Part shown: piece after piece, positions 16,732-25,102 of the stretch
Position numbering within the stretch: position 1 is the stretch's first letter
How the letters are laid out: the number at the start of each line of letters is the position of its first letter
Source: Sphingopyxis sp. YR583
GTDB taxonomy: Bacteria; Pseudomonadota; Alphaproteobacteria; Sphingomonadales; Sphingomonadaceae
Length of the DNA: 64,000 bases
Direction of reading: 5' to 3'
NCBI RefSeq assembly: GCF_900108295.1
Contig: NZ_FNWK01000002.1
Location: forward strand, 620,001 to 684,000
Position numbers and translations under genes: made by a program
The notes under the pieces: generated by a model
Databases searched by the model: none
Told to the model about the DNA's origin: nothing
What the model saw: the letters and a program-made list of their open reading frames with translations, nothing else

Positions 16732-19233
16732 ATGCACCCGCGCCTTTCCTTTGCCACCGCAGCGATTGCGCTGTGCCTGCCCGCGCAGGCGCTGGCGGCG
16801 GAGGAACGCGCGTTCGATGTTCCCAGGGGAAGCCTGTCGACCGCCCTTCCGGTGATCAGCCGACAGGGCGGCGTCAGTATCAGCGTCGCCGATGCAAAGC
16901 TGTGGCAGGCCCGTATCAAACCGGTGCGCGGACGGATGAGCGTCGAAAAAGCGATCCAGCGCCTGCTCGACGGCTCCGACGCGCGCGCCGTCCGCGTCAG
17001 CGCAACGAGCTGGCGCATCGAACGTCGCCCGGTTCGCGTCGCTAGGGCCGCTCCCGCTCCGCGGCAAGCGCCGCAACCGCGCGCACGCGAACCTTCCCGG
17101 GACATGATCGCGGCGGCGGCGGACGAAATCATCGTCACCGCGTCGAAAGCCGACCTTCCCCTTACGCACTTCGCGGGCGTCGTCACCCAATTGGATGGCG
17201 GCGATTTGGCGTTTGGCGGCGAGCGCGGGATGGATTCGATCCTGTCGCGCACCGCGACCGTATCCTCGACTCATCTTGGGTCTGGGCGCAACAAGCTGTT
17301 CATTCGCGGTATCGCCGATTCGAGCTTCACCGGACCCACGCAATCGACCGTCGGGCAGCATCTCGGCGATATCCGGCTCAGCTATAACGCGCCCGATCCG
17401 GACCTCCGCCTCTATGATATCGACAATGTCGAAATCCTCGAAGGACCGCAGGGGACGCTTTACGGCGCCGGATCGCTCGGCGGGATCATCCGCGTCGTGC
17501 CGAAAGCCCCCGACCCGCGCGAAATGACGGTGCAGGCGATCGCCGGCCTGTCGGTCACCCAGCATGGCGACCCCGGCGGCGACATTGCCGCGATTGCGAA
17601 TATCCCGGTCAGCGAGAAGGGCCATGCGCTGCGTCTCGTCGGCTATATGCTCACAGACGGCGGGTATATCGACAATCCGCTGCGCGGGCAGAACGATGTC
17701 AATCGCGTCCATGTGCGCGGGGGGCGGGGCACTTTCCGGTTCGATGCCGGCAACGACTGGACGATCGATCTGGGCGGCGTGTATCAGGCGATCACGTCCG
17801 ATGACGCCCAATATGCCGACAAAAATGGTCCGCCGCTGACGCGCAATTCGATGGTCGAACAGAATGCGACCGCGCGCTACGGCATGGGCACGATTGTCGT
17901 GATGAAGGACTGGGACGACCTGCATTTCCAGTCGTCCAATGCCTATATCGACCACCGCCTGTTCGAACGCTTCGACGCCAGCCTGCCCGAAGCGCGCCAG
18001 GGAACCGATGTGTCCAATGGCGGCGTGCCCGCGCCTCCTTCGGTCGGCACGGTCGACGTCGAACGTCTGTTCGCACCGATTCAGGTTTTCCCGCTGAACA
18101 ATGTTCCGCGCGTGCTCGACCAGCATAATGCGACGCGGATGTTCGTCAGCGAAAATCGTCTCTCGCGGCCCTACAACAACGGGCTGGGCTGGGTCATCGG
18201 CGCGAGCTTCATCGACAATCGGGCACGGCAGGACCGCGAATATGCCTATGGCCCGCTCCGCGCGGTCCTTCCCGGTGTCACCAACAAGGTCACCGAATTC
18301 ACCGGCTATGCCGAGGCGACTATGGAAGTGCTGCCCGATCTGATCGCATCGGGCGGCGTCCGCCTGTCGCACGCCAGGCTCGGCGGCGCTGCAGAGGGTG
18401 TGTCCTTTGCGCTGGCGCAGGCGAACCGCGCGACGACCGCCTCGCGTAACGAAACCGACCTGCTGCCGTCCTTCTCGCTACTCGCGACGCCCTTGCGTAA
18501 CGTCCGCCTCTATGCGCGCTATCAGGAGGGCTTCCGTCCGGGCGGCCTCGCCGTCGATGGCAATTTCGTCCGCCGCTTTCTCAACGACCAGGTTCGCACC
18601 TGGGAAGCGGGCATGCGCTTCGGCGACAAAGGCCAGAGCCTGCTCGACGCCAGCATTTCGATCTCGCACAGCCGATGGCGCAATATCCAGGCCGATTTCA
18701 TCGACAGCACAGGATTTCCGACGACAGCGAATATCGGCGACGGACGCATCACCAGCCTGTCGGGCGCGGTCGCGATGCGTCCGACAAATGCACTGACCTT
18801 CGAACTCGGCGCGGTCTATAACCACAGCCGCGTCGACGATCTGTCACCACAAATACTGCCCGTATTCGATATGGCGCCCGCGCGTCTTGGCCGCATTCCC
18901 AACGTCGCGAGCCATGCGGTGCGTGGATCGGTCAATTATGCCACCGTAATCGGTGACGAGGATTTCCGCGTGAACGGCTGGGCAAATTATATCGGCCCGT
19001 CGCGGCTCGGCATCGGACCGGTATTGGGCGAAAGCCAGGGCGATTATATCGACACCGGCCTTGCGATGCGCGTCGGCAACGCACGCCGCGGCCTGTCGTT
19101 GACGCTCACCAACCTATTCGACTCTCGCGGCAACCGCTTTTCGCTCGGCACGCCCTTCGTCGAGGGGAACGAGGGCTTCCTCACGCCGCTGCGCCCCCGC
19201 ACGATCCGGATCGCCGTCGACGTCGCCTATTGA
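16732..19233 (+). CDS. TonB-dependent receptor with STN signalling domain (FecA-type)
   Basis: An 833-residue outer-membrane receptor. The signal peptide is about 1-23 and the STN domain about 27-85 (FDVPRGSLSTALPVISRQGG). A Pro/Ala/Arg-rich linker occupies about 103-123, then the TonB-box region DEIIVTASK and the plug to about 250 (VEILEGPQGTLYGAGSLGG). The 22-strand barrel ends with an aromatic residue (IAVDVAY). The start is 2 bases after the FecR stop. The STN domain, together with the adjacent sigma and FecR genes, means ligand binding should induce the operon. The ligand is not evident: the plug resembles the sphingomonad receptors for organic substrates as much as siderophore receptors, and no Fur-like box was seen upstream. 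Confidence 0.92.
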   Translation: MHPRLSFATAAIALCLPAQALAAEERAFDVPRGSLSTALPVISRQGGVSISVADAKLWQARIKPVRGRMSVEKAIQRLLDGSDARAVRVSATSWRIERRPVRVARAAPAPRQAPQPRAREPSRDMIAAAADEIIVTASKADLPLTHFAGVVTQLDGGDLAFGGERGMDSILSRTATVSSTHLGSGRNKLFIRGIADSSFTGPTQSTVGQHLGDIRLSYNAPDPDLRLYDIDNVEILEGPQGTLYGAGSLGGIIRVVPKAPDPREMTVQAIAGLSVTQHGDPGGDIAAIANIPVSEKGHALRLVGYMLTDGGYIDNPLRGQNDVNRVHVRGGRGTFRFDAGNDWTIDLGGVYQAITSDDAQYADKNGPPLTRNSMVEQNATARYGMGTIVVMKDWDDLHFQSSNAYIDHRLFERFDASLPEARQGTDVSNGGVPAPPSVGTVDVERLFAPIQVFPLNNVPRVLDQHNATRMFVSENRLSRPYNNGLGWVIGASFIDNRARQDREYAYGPLRAVLPGVTNKVTEFTGYAEATMEVLPDLIASGGVRLSHARLGGAAEGVSFALAQANRATTASRNETDLLPSFSLLATPLRNVRLYARYQEGFRPGGLAVDGNFVRRFLNDQVRTWEAGMRFGDKGQSLLDASISISHSRWRNIQADFIDSTGFPTTANIGDGRITSLSGAVAMRPTNALTFELGAVYNHSRVDDLSPQILPVFDMAPARLGRIPNVASHAVRGSVNYATVIGDEDFRVNGWANYIGPSRLGIGPVLGESQGDYIDTGLAMRVGNARRGLSLTLTNLFDSRGNRFSLGTPFVEGNEGFLTPLRPRTIRIAVDVAY

Positions 19234-19259
19234 GACGAGCGCCGACGGCGTTCGCGAAA

Positions 19260-20399
19260 TCAATCGGCCAGCGCGATCCGCTCGTACCGGTCCATATGAT
19301 GATCGACGCTGCCAAACTGGCCTTCGATCATCGTCGATCGCTTGAAATAATGACCGATCGCCAGTTCCTGCGTGATGCCGATGCCGCCGTGCGTCTGGAT
19401 CGCATTCTGCCCGACGAAATTGGCGCCGCGCCCGACCTTTGCCTTCGCGGCCGACACCGCCGCCATGCGTTCGTTCGCAGGCAGGCCCAGCTTCAGCGTG
19501 CCCATGATCGTCATCGAGCGTGCCTGTTCGACTTCCATGAACATGTCGACCATCCGGTGCTGCAGCACCTGGAACTTCGCGATCGGCACGCCGAACTGTT
19601 TGCGCTGCTGCGTATATTCCAGCGTACCTTCGTGCAGCTTCTGCATCACGCCGGTCGCCTCGGCGCACACCGCGACGGTCGCTTCGTCGACGATCTGTTC
19701 GATCAGCGGCAGTGCAGCGCCCTCGCCTCCGAGCAGCGCATCGCCCGGAATCGCGACATTCTCGAAATAGATTTCCGATGCGCGGCTGCCGTCGACGGTC
19801 GGATAGTCGCGGCGGACGATGCCGGGCAGGTTTGCGTCGATCAGGAACAGCGACACGCCGTCGCGGTCGCGCTGGTTGCCGCCGGTCCGCGCGGTGACGA
19901 GCAGGTGCGTCGCCCACGGTGCGGCATAGACGACACCCTTGTGGCCGTTCAGAACATAGCCCGCGCCATCCTTCTTCGCGGTCGTGCGCAGGTTCGCAAG
20001 GTCGTAGCGGCCCTGCGGTTCGGCATAGGCGAAGGCGATGATCGCGTTGCCCGCGATGATCTCGGGGATCATCGCATCGGCCTGCGCGCCGCCGACGGCT
20101 TTGAGCGCACCGCCTGCAATGACGACGGTCGGAAGATAGGGCTCGATCCCGATGACCTTGCCAAGCTCTTCCATCACAATCGCATTTTCGAGCGCGCCGC
20201 CGCCGAGGCCGCCATGATCCTCGGCAAAGGCCGCGCCGAGCATGCCGAGTTCCTGCGCCAGTGCAGTCCAGATCGCCGGATCGCGGCCGCTGTCCGAATT
20301 GATGAACTTCTGGCGGGTTTCGAAATCATAGGTGTCGCCCAGAAAACGGGCGAGCGTGTCGCGGATCATGTCCTGCGTTTCGGTGTAGGTGAAATCCAT
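19260..20399 (-). CDS. Acyl-CoA dehydrogenase, second gene of an adjacent pair
   Basis: A 379-residue FAD-dependent acyl-CoA dehydrogenase fold protein. The N-terminal helical part begins MDFTYTETQDMIRDTLARFL, and the C-terminal domain carries FGVPIAKFQVLQHRMVDM and HGGIGITQELAIGHYF. The YEGT-type catalytic glutamate segment of medium-chain enzymes is absent: the equivalent region reads MIEGQFGSVDHH. Length and motifs fit one half of a two-gene heteromeric enzyme, as in steroid side-chain dehydrogenases. Start at the ATG 20399; the frame runs on through a palindromic repeat but that extension is not conserved. It ends 26 bases from the convergent receptor gene. Confidence 0.9.
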   Translation of the reverse strand: MDFTYTETQDMIRDTLARFLGDTYDFETRQKFINSDSGRDPAIWTALAQELGMLGAAFAEDHGGLGGGALENAIVMEELGKVIGIEPYLPTVVIAGGALKAVGGAQADAMIPEIIAGNAIIAFAYAEPQGRYDLANLRTTAKKDGAGYVLNGHKGVVYAAPWATHLLVTARTGGNQRDRDGVSLFLIDANLPGIVRRDYPTVDGSRASEIYFENVAIPGDALLGGEGAALPLIEQIVDEATVAVCAEATGVMQKLHEGTLEYTQQRKQFGVPIAKFQVLQHRMVDMFMEVEQARSMTIMGTLKLGLPANERMAAVSAAKAKVGRGANFVGQNAIQTHGGIGITQELAIGHYFKRSTMIEGQFGSVDHHMDRYERIALAD

Positions 20400-20420
20400 T
20401 CTTCTATTCCCTAATTTCAC

Positions 20421-20488
20421 CGTCACCCCGGCGAAGACCGGGGTCTCAAAGTCGATGCGTTGAGATTCCGGCCTGCGCTGGAATGACG
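20421..20488. repeat. Dispersed imperfect palindrome (REP-like)
   Basis: The 29-base arms at 20421-20449 and 20460-20488 are inverted and mostly complementary (CGTCACCCCGGCGAAGACCG on the left, ending GGAATGACG on the right). This CGTCACCCCGGC...GGAATGACG form is a common intergenic repeat in sphingomonad-like genomes. It lies between two same-strand acyl-CoA dehydrogenase genes and may trim or stabilise their shared mRNA. Confidence 0.8.
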
Positions 20489-20495
20489 TCAATTT

Positions 20496-21689
20496 TCAGA
20501 GGCCGAGCACCATCTTCGCGATGATGTTGCGCTGGATCTCGTTCGATCCGCCATAGATCGTCGTCTTGCGCGTGTTGAAATAGGTCGGCGCAGCGCGATG
20601 GGCGTAATCGGGCCCGATCGGATGCTCGTTGTCGCCCTCGCCGAAACCGCGGAAGTAAGGCGCGCCATAATGGCCGACGGCTTCGAGCGTCAGTTCGGTC
20701 AGCCGCTGCTGGATTTCGGACCCCTTGATCTTGAGCAGGCTCGATTCCGGCCCCGGTCCGCGTCCGGCGTTCGGACCCGCAAGGCTGCGCAGTTCGGTGA
20801 ACTCCAGCGCGGTCAGGTCGATCTCGAGGTCAGCCAGCTTGCGCTTGAAGAAGGCGTTGGCGATCAGCGGCTTGTCGCCGTCGAGTTCGGTGCGCGCGAT
20901 CGCCTTCACCTTCTCGATCCCGCGCTTGGACGAAGCGACCCCGGCAATGCCGGTGCGTTCGTGCGCAAGCAGGAACTTGGCGCAGGTCCAGCCCTTATTC
21001 TCTTCATAGACGCGCTGCGAGACGGGCACGCGCACATCCTCCAGCCACACTTCGTTGACCTCATGCTCGCCGCCGAGCGTGATGATCGGACGCACCGTAA
21101 TACCGGGCGACTTCATATCGATGAGAAGGAAGCTGATCCCTTCCTGCTGCTTCGCATCCTTGTCGGTGCGGACGAGGAAGAAGCCCCAATCGGCATGCTG
21201 CGCCAGCGTCGTCCACGTCTTCTGGCCGTTGACGATATAATCGTCGCCATCACGGACGGCTGTGGTGCGGAGCGAAGCGAGATCCGAGCCCGAACCGGGT
21301 TCCGAATAGCCCTGACACCACCAATCCTCACCCGACAGGATGCGCGGGAGGAAATAGGCCTTCTGCTCGGGCGTACCGAAGGTGTAGATGACGGGGCCGA
21401 CCATCGCGAGCCCGAAGGGCATCAGGCGGATGCAGTCGGCGCGCGCGGTCTCTTCCGACCAGATGAAACGCTGCGTCGGGGTCCAGCCGGTGCCGCCATA
21501 TTCGACCGGCCATGCGGGCGCGATCCAGCCCTTTTTGTGCAGGATCTTATGCCAGACGAGGAAATCCTCCTTGGACATCTCCTCGCCCTCATCCTGCTTG
21601 TCGCGCAGCTCGGCGGGGTAATTTTCGGCGATGAAGTCGCGCACTTCCTGCTGGAAGGCGAGATCTTCGGGGCTGAATTCCATGTCCAT
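20496..21689 (-). CDS. Acyl-CoA dehydrogenase, first gene of an adjacent pair
   Basis: A 397-residue acyl-CoA dehydrogenase. The FAD/substrate segment CQGYSEPGSGSDLASLRT and the C-terminal YGGSNEIQRNIIAKMVLGL are clear. The C-terminal motif is YGGS rather than the YEGT of short-chain enzymes, so its catalytic base must lie elsewhere, as in FadE/IBD-type or heteromeric enzymes. The ATG at 21689 starts at the conserved MDMEFSPEDLAFQQEVRDF; a few upstream codons are less likely. It precedes the other dehydrogenase with a palindromic repeat between them. The pair mirrors the arrangement at 54246-56552. Confidence 0.92.
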   Translation of the reverse strand: MDMEFSPEDLAFQQEVRDFIAENYPAELRDKQDEGEEMSKEDFLVWHKILHKKGWIAPAWPVEYGGTGWTPTQRFIWSEETARADCIRLMPFGLAMVGPVIYTFGTPEQKAYFLPRILSGEDWWCQGYSEPGSGSDLASLRTTAVRDGDDYIVNGQKTWTTLAQHADWGFFLVRTDKDAKQQEGISFLLIDMKSPGITVRPIITLGGEHEVNEVWLEDVRVPVSQRVYEENKGWTCAKFLLAHERTGIAGVASSKRGIEKVKAIARTELDGDKPLIANAFFKRKLADLEIDLTALEFTELRSLAGPNAGRGPGPESSLLKIKGSEIQQRLTELTLEAVGHYGAPYFRGFGEGDNEHPIGPDYAHRAAPTYFNTRKTTIYGGSNEIQRNIIAKMVLGL

Positions 21690-21839
21690 CACGAATCTCC
21701 CATTGGGCAATGGCGCACTTATACTGAGCGCTCACCTTTACGTAAACGGCAAGTTGCTGCTTGCAACCTTCCTTGCCGATGAATGCGCGCATCGACACAG
21801 CTTGTCCAGCGGGAGTGGAAAGGGAGTGAAAGGCCGCTT

Positions 21840-22736
21840 CTAGCCGCTGCGGGGCGTAACGAGCACGACCGCGCCGTCGCTCGCATAGGGCCCCCGCACC
21901 TCGGCAATCGAGAGGGTGACATCGAGCGCCACGCCCTCGCGGGTCACGATCTGCGAGGCGATGCACGCCGGCTCCCCGCTGCGGAAAACCGTTTCGAGCG
22001 CATCCGAAAATGCAGCACGCTGGCTGGCGACTAGCAACGCGGTAAAGCGAACACGCCGGATCGCGGCGGCGTCGACACCGACCATCTTCGTCAGGCCGTC
22101 GTTTGCCGCTTCGATCGCCTCGCGTACCGACAGTTGGGCATGCGCTATACTACCGTGGGCGTCGATCGCGGTCGCGAGCGCCTGCTTCGTCTCGCTTGCC
22201 GCCATTTCCTCCATCATGCCGCTGACGTCGCGCAACAGGATCGCGCCGCCGACCGGCAAGGGAATGAGGTCGATATGGAGCCATTGCCGCGGGCGCAGGA
22301 TGCCCGGGACATCGCCCGAAAAACGCTCGCGGTGATCGATCAGGCGGACGATCCGCGGCAAGAGGAGACTGTCGCCGAGCTGCGATACCGCCGAGATGAG
22401 ATGTTCACCGATCAATCCGGCCGCGGATCGTTCGAGCATGTCGGCAGCGGCGGGGTTGACGGACAGGATGCCCCATTGCCGGTCGATGACGATGATGCCG
22501 TCCGGCACCCACTGGACGAGTTGCGCCAGCGAATGCTCCAACCTGTCCGCCGGTGCTATCGCGCTCCGTTCTCCGTCCAGGCGACGATAATCGTCGAGCG
22601 AGATCAGCACATGGGCATCCTTGCCATGATGCGTGACGAAAACGGGCTTGCGGGCCGATTGCATCCGCCAATTGGCAAAGCCGCGGATGAAATCGGCCGC
22701 CGATACGCGCTGCGGCTCCTGTGTTCTCGCCATCAT
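21840..22736 (-). CDS. Phd/YefM-like domain fused to PAS sensor domains
   Basis: A 298-residue cytoplasmic protein with an unusual make-up. Residues about 11-53 (ADFIRGFANWRMQSARKPVF, then HHGKDAHVLISLDDYRRL) look like the Phd/YefM antitoxin DNA-binding fold. A PAS domain spans about 70-180 (VPDGIIVIDRQWGILSVNPA) and a second PAS-like domain about 195-296. There is no kinase, cyclase or output domain at the C-terminus and no toxin gene beside it. The likely role is a ligand- or redox-responsive DNA-binding regulator, with the antitoxin fold as output; this is inference from domain order. A GGGGGAAG stretch lies just before the two ATG codons at 22736 and 22733. Confidence 0.72.
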   Translation of the reverse strand: MMARTQEPQRVSAADFIRGFANWRMQSARKPVFVTHHGKDAHVLISLDDYRRLDGERSAIAPADRLEHSLAQLVQWVPDGIIVIDRQWGILSVNPAAADMLERSAAGLIGEHLISAVSQLGDSLLLPRIVRLIDHRERFSGDVPGILRPRQWLHIDLIPLPVGGAILLRDVSGMMEEMAASETKQALATAIDAHGSIAHAQLSVREAIEAANDGLTKMVGVDAAAIRRVRFTALLVASQRAAFSDALETVFRSGEPACIASQIVTREGVALDVTLSIAEVRGPYASDGAVVLVTPRSG

Positions 22737-22852
22737 CTTCCCCCGAACCGGTCAACTCCCCGTCCCTCATAGCGCGGCATCGGCCGGCTTTCGGTCTGGA
22801 AGGGACCAATCGGCGGCGGATCCTGTCCGGAACGGCGCCACTCCGCGAGCGG

Positions 22853-24481
22853 TCAGACCAGTCGCGCCTTCCCGCAGCGCAGCGCATTGACCCGCGTATC
22901 GGCCTGCCCGACGTGGAGCCCGAGCAGGCCCGTCAGATCCGACAGCACCGTGTCGAGGACCGGCGCGGCGAGCGCCACGGTGTCGCCGACGACCGTCGTC
23001 AGCGCTTTCAGGTTGAGGACAAGCCCGAGGACATGCGCGTCGAGTTCCATACGATCCGACAGCGATTTCGCCGCCCCCGCAACAAGCCCTGTGCTCGATA
23101 CCGTCTTTACCTGCCCCGCATCGATATCGCCGCGCGAAAAGGCGACTTGCCTTTCGTTAAGGTCGGACAGGACGAGTTCGGCCTGCGCGTCGATCCCGAC
23201 GAGCGGTAATTTCAGGACGCGCGCGGGCTTCGGATCGAGCCGACGCTTCATATCCTGAAAATCGCTGTCGGGGACCGTCCCGATCGCGACCATCGCGGGC
23301 GATGTGACGACGCCAAGCGACACCGCCGCCCCGCTGTGGGGCCGACAATCGATGTCGGTTATCCGGGCCGACGCGGACCCGAGTTCGGCCAGCAAGGGAA
23401 TCTGTACGCTGGCAAGCGGCGTCGTCACCCGTGTATCGATTTTCAGCCGCACCTGCGCGGTACGGACAATGACGTCATTGGTATCGGTCAGCGCGATGAG
23501 AGGGGAATCCACCGGTGGTTCGCCAACCAGCAACGCGATATTGATCCCCGACCCGCCGGGCAGGCTGCTGGCGAGCGACAGATCGACCTGCCGGTTCGCA
23601 TTGCCGAGCAGCAGCATCGCGCGCAGCAGGCTGAGCGCGTTGACCTTTACCGGGTTGGCGGCATCGACGCGAATGCTCGACGATCGCGGCCCAAGGTCGA
23701 TAGCGCGCGACGGAAAAAGCGTCCGCGGAAGCGCGCGATCGGCGATATGGTCGAGCGCATTGGCCGCCTGCCCGTCGGACGCGGCCGCCAGCGCGGAAAT
23801 CACCTGCGGCAACGTCGCCTGCGCATCGAGCGTCTGGCCAAAGGTCAGCACATCGGCGTCGAGTTCGGTTCGCAGCGCGTCCGAAAAGGCGAGCAGGTCG
23901 ATATCGGTGCTGGCGAGCGCATTATAGTCCATCACCGAAAGATTGACCTGGCTGCCTGTCAGCCCCGACAGCAAGGCGTTGGGCAGGCCGCCGTTCAGCG
24001 CCGCGACGCGCGATCCGAGCGAGAAAGCGGCATAGCCGCGCCGCGCGCCGGTTGCGGTCGCCCGAATGATGCTGTCCTGCCGCCCCGTCAGAAAGCTGCC
24101 GAAGAACAAGGGCCGGTCGCGTGTCAGCGTGATGCGGACCGCATTGGGCGACGCACCGCCGCCCGCAAAGCGCTGCTCGGCCTGAACCGCCGCATCGGCC
24201 GTGTAGGTGCCGGGCGTGATCGCCGCGATATGGATATCGCAGTCGCAATTGGCGGCAATGATGCGCGCAGCCGCCGCCTGCTCCTCGCCGGGCCGCCCCG
24301 CCGCGGCGAGCGCCGCCGCATCGGCGATACCCTGCAACTTCCGGCGGTCGAGGTAGAGCGATCCGAGGTCAACCGCGAAGGCCGCCGAACCGATCAGCAT
24401 CGTCATCGCGAACGCCGCCGTGATGCTGACGCCCGCACCCCGATGACGGGCCAGACGGCGAAGGGCGGACAGGATCGCCAT
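22853..24481 (-). CDS. TadG-like pilus-assembly / secreted membrane protein
   Basis: A 542-residue protein with the TadG N-terminus: basic residues, then a hydrophobic segment (SITAAFAMTMLIGSAAFAVD) and the conserved DLGSLYLDRRKLQGIADAAALAAA. The long remainder is predicted to be periplasmic, with no recognised enzyme motif. TadG proteins are minor pilin-like components of Tad/Flp systems, but no other tad gene than tadE is in the window. ATG 24481 is preferred; a TTG two codons earlier overlaps the tadE stop. The tadE-tadG order and coupling suggest they act together in the envelope. Confidence 0.85.
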   Translation of the reverse strand: MAILSALRRLARHRGAGVSITAAFAMTMLIGSAAFAVDLGSLYLDRRKLQGIADAAALAAAGRPGEEQAAAARIIAANCDCDIHIAAITPGTYTADAAVQAEQRFAGGGASPNAVRITLTRDRPLFFGSFLTGRQDSIIRATATGARRGYAAFSLGSRVAALNGGLPNALLSGLTGSQVNLSVMDYNALASTDIDLLAFSDALRTELDADVLTFGQTLDAQATLPQVISALAAASDGQAANALDHIADRALPRTLFPSRAIDLGPRSSSIRVDAANPVKVNALSLLRAMLLLGNANRQVDLSLASSLPGGSGINIALLVGEPPVDSPLIALTDTNDVIVRTAQVRLKIDTRVTTPLASVQIPLLAELGSASARITDIDCRPHSGAAVSLGVVTSPAMVAIGTVPDSDFQDMKRRLDPKPARVLKLPLVGIDAQAELVLSDLNERQVAFSRGDIDAGQVKTVSSTGLVAGAAKSLSDRMELDAHVLGLVLNLKALTTVVGDTVALAAPVLDTVLSDLTGLLGLHVGQADTRVNALRCGKARLV

Positions 24482-24483
24482 CT

Positions 24484-24933
24484 TCAATCCACCGGCAATT
24501 CGAACGTCGCGCGGGCGCGGATTACGCTATCCGGCGAAGGCACGAGACTCGATTGCAGGAGACTGCCCTGCGGCGCCGTGAAGGTGACCGCAACGGTAAT
24601 AGCCTCGGCCGTTTCGGACACAGCGACGCTATGCGTGCCCCGCACGGCCTGCAGGCTGCGTCCCACCGCGCGCGAAGCGACCGCGCTGCGGTCGGCGGCG
24701 TCGAGGCCGATGATCGATGCGCGGGCGCCGTCATTCGCGGCCTGCTGTACGCTGTGCGCCAGCATGAAATATTGGCCATAAACGAGAACGCCCATCAGCA
24801 ACGCGAGGAGCAGCGGCAGCACCGGCGCCATTTCGACGATGGCGGCGCCGCGCTCCTCGCGCGCCAGGGTAAGTGCCAGCCCTTGCAAACGCCGCAAGAG
24901 CAGATGCCGCGAGAAATGGATGAAGCCTGTCAT
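24484..24933 (-). CDS. TadE-like pseudopilin
   Basis: A 149-residue TadE family protein: a short basic N-terminus, the diagnostic EERGAAIVEMAPVLPLLLAL with the family Glu residues before one transmembrane helix, and a soluble C-terminal part. ATG 24933 is chosen because a terminator hairpin lies just upstream at 24960-24992; a longer TTG-initiated frame would have to be read through it. Its stop almost abuts the tadG start. The spacing leaves little room for a promoter downstream of the hairpin, so transcription may come from read-through. Confidence 0.82.
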   Translation of the reverse strand: MTGFIHFSRHLLLRRLQGLALTLAREERGAAIVEMAPVLPLLLALLMGVLVYGQYFMLAHSVQQAANDGARASIIGLDAADRSAVASRAVGRSLQAVRGTHSVAVSETAEAITVAVTFTAPQGSLLQSSLVPSPDSVIRARATFELPVD

Positions 24934-24959
24934 GCCGGCGAGGATGCCGGCCGCAAATG

Positions 24960-24992
24960 AAAACGGCGTCGAGAATGCCCGACGCCGTTTTT
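24960..24992 (-). terminator. Intrinsic terminator, possibly bidirectional
   Basis: AAAACGGCGTC at 24960-24970 and GACGCCGTTTT at 24981-24991 are perfect arms with a 10-base loop and T-runs on both strands. On the - strand it would end transcripts from the GST gene. A second GC-rich stem (GCCGCGC / GCGCGGC, 25070-25087) lies nearer that gene's stop. Confidence 0.75.
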
Positions 24993-25102
24993 CTGTATTT
25001 TGCAGCAATTCCTTGCAGGCCCGTTATCCCGCCCGCCCGCAATCCGGTTATGATTGCGAAATCGCTAAGGCCGCGCCATCGCGCGGCTCTGCAAATTTCG
25101 TA

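Noticed and set aside
24934..25008. Longer tadE frame starting at TTG 25008
   Set aside because: It would include the terminator hairpin at 24960-24992 in its coding part and starts at a weak codon.
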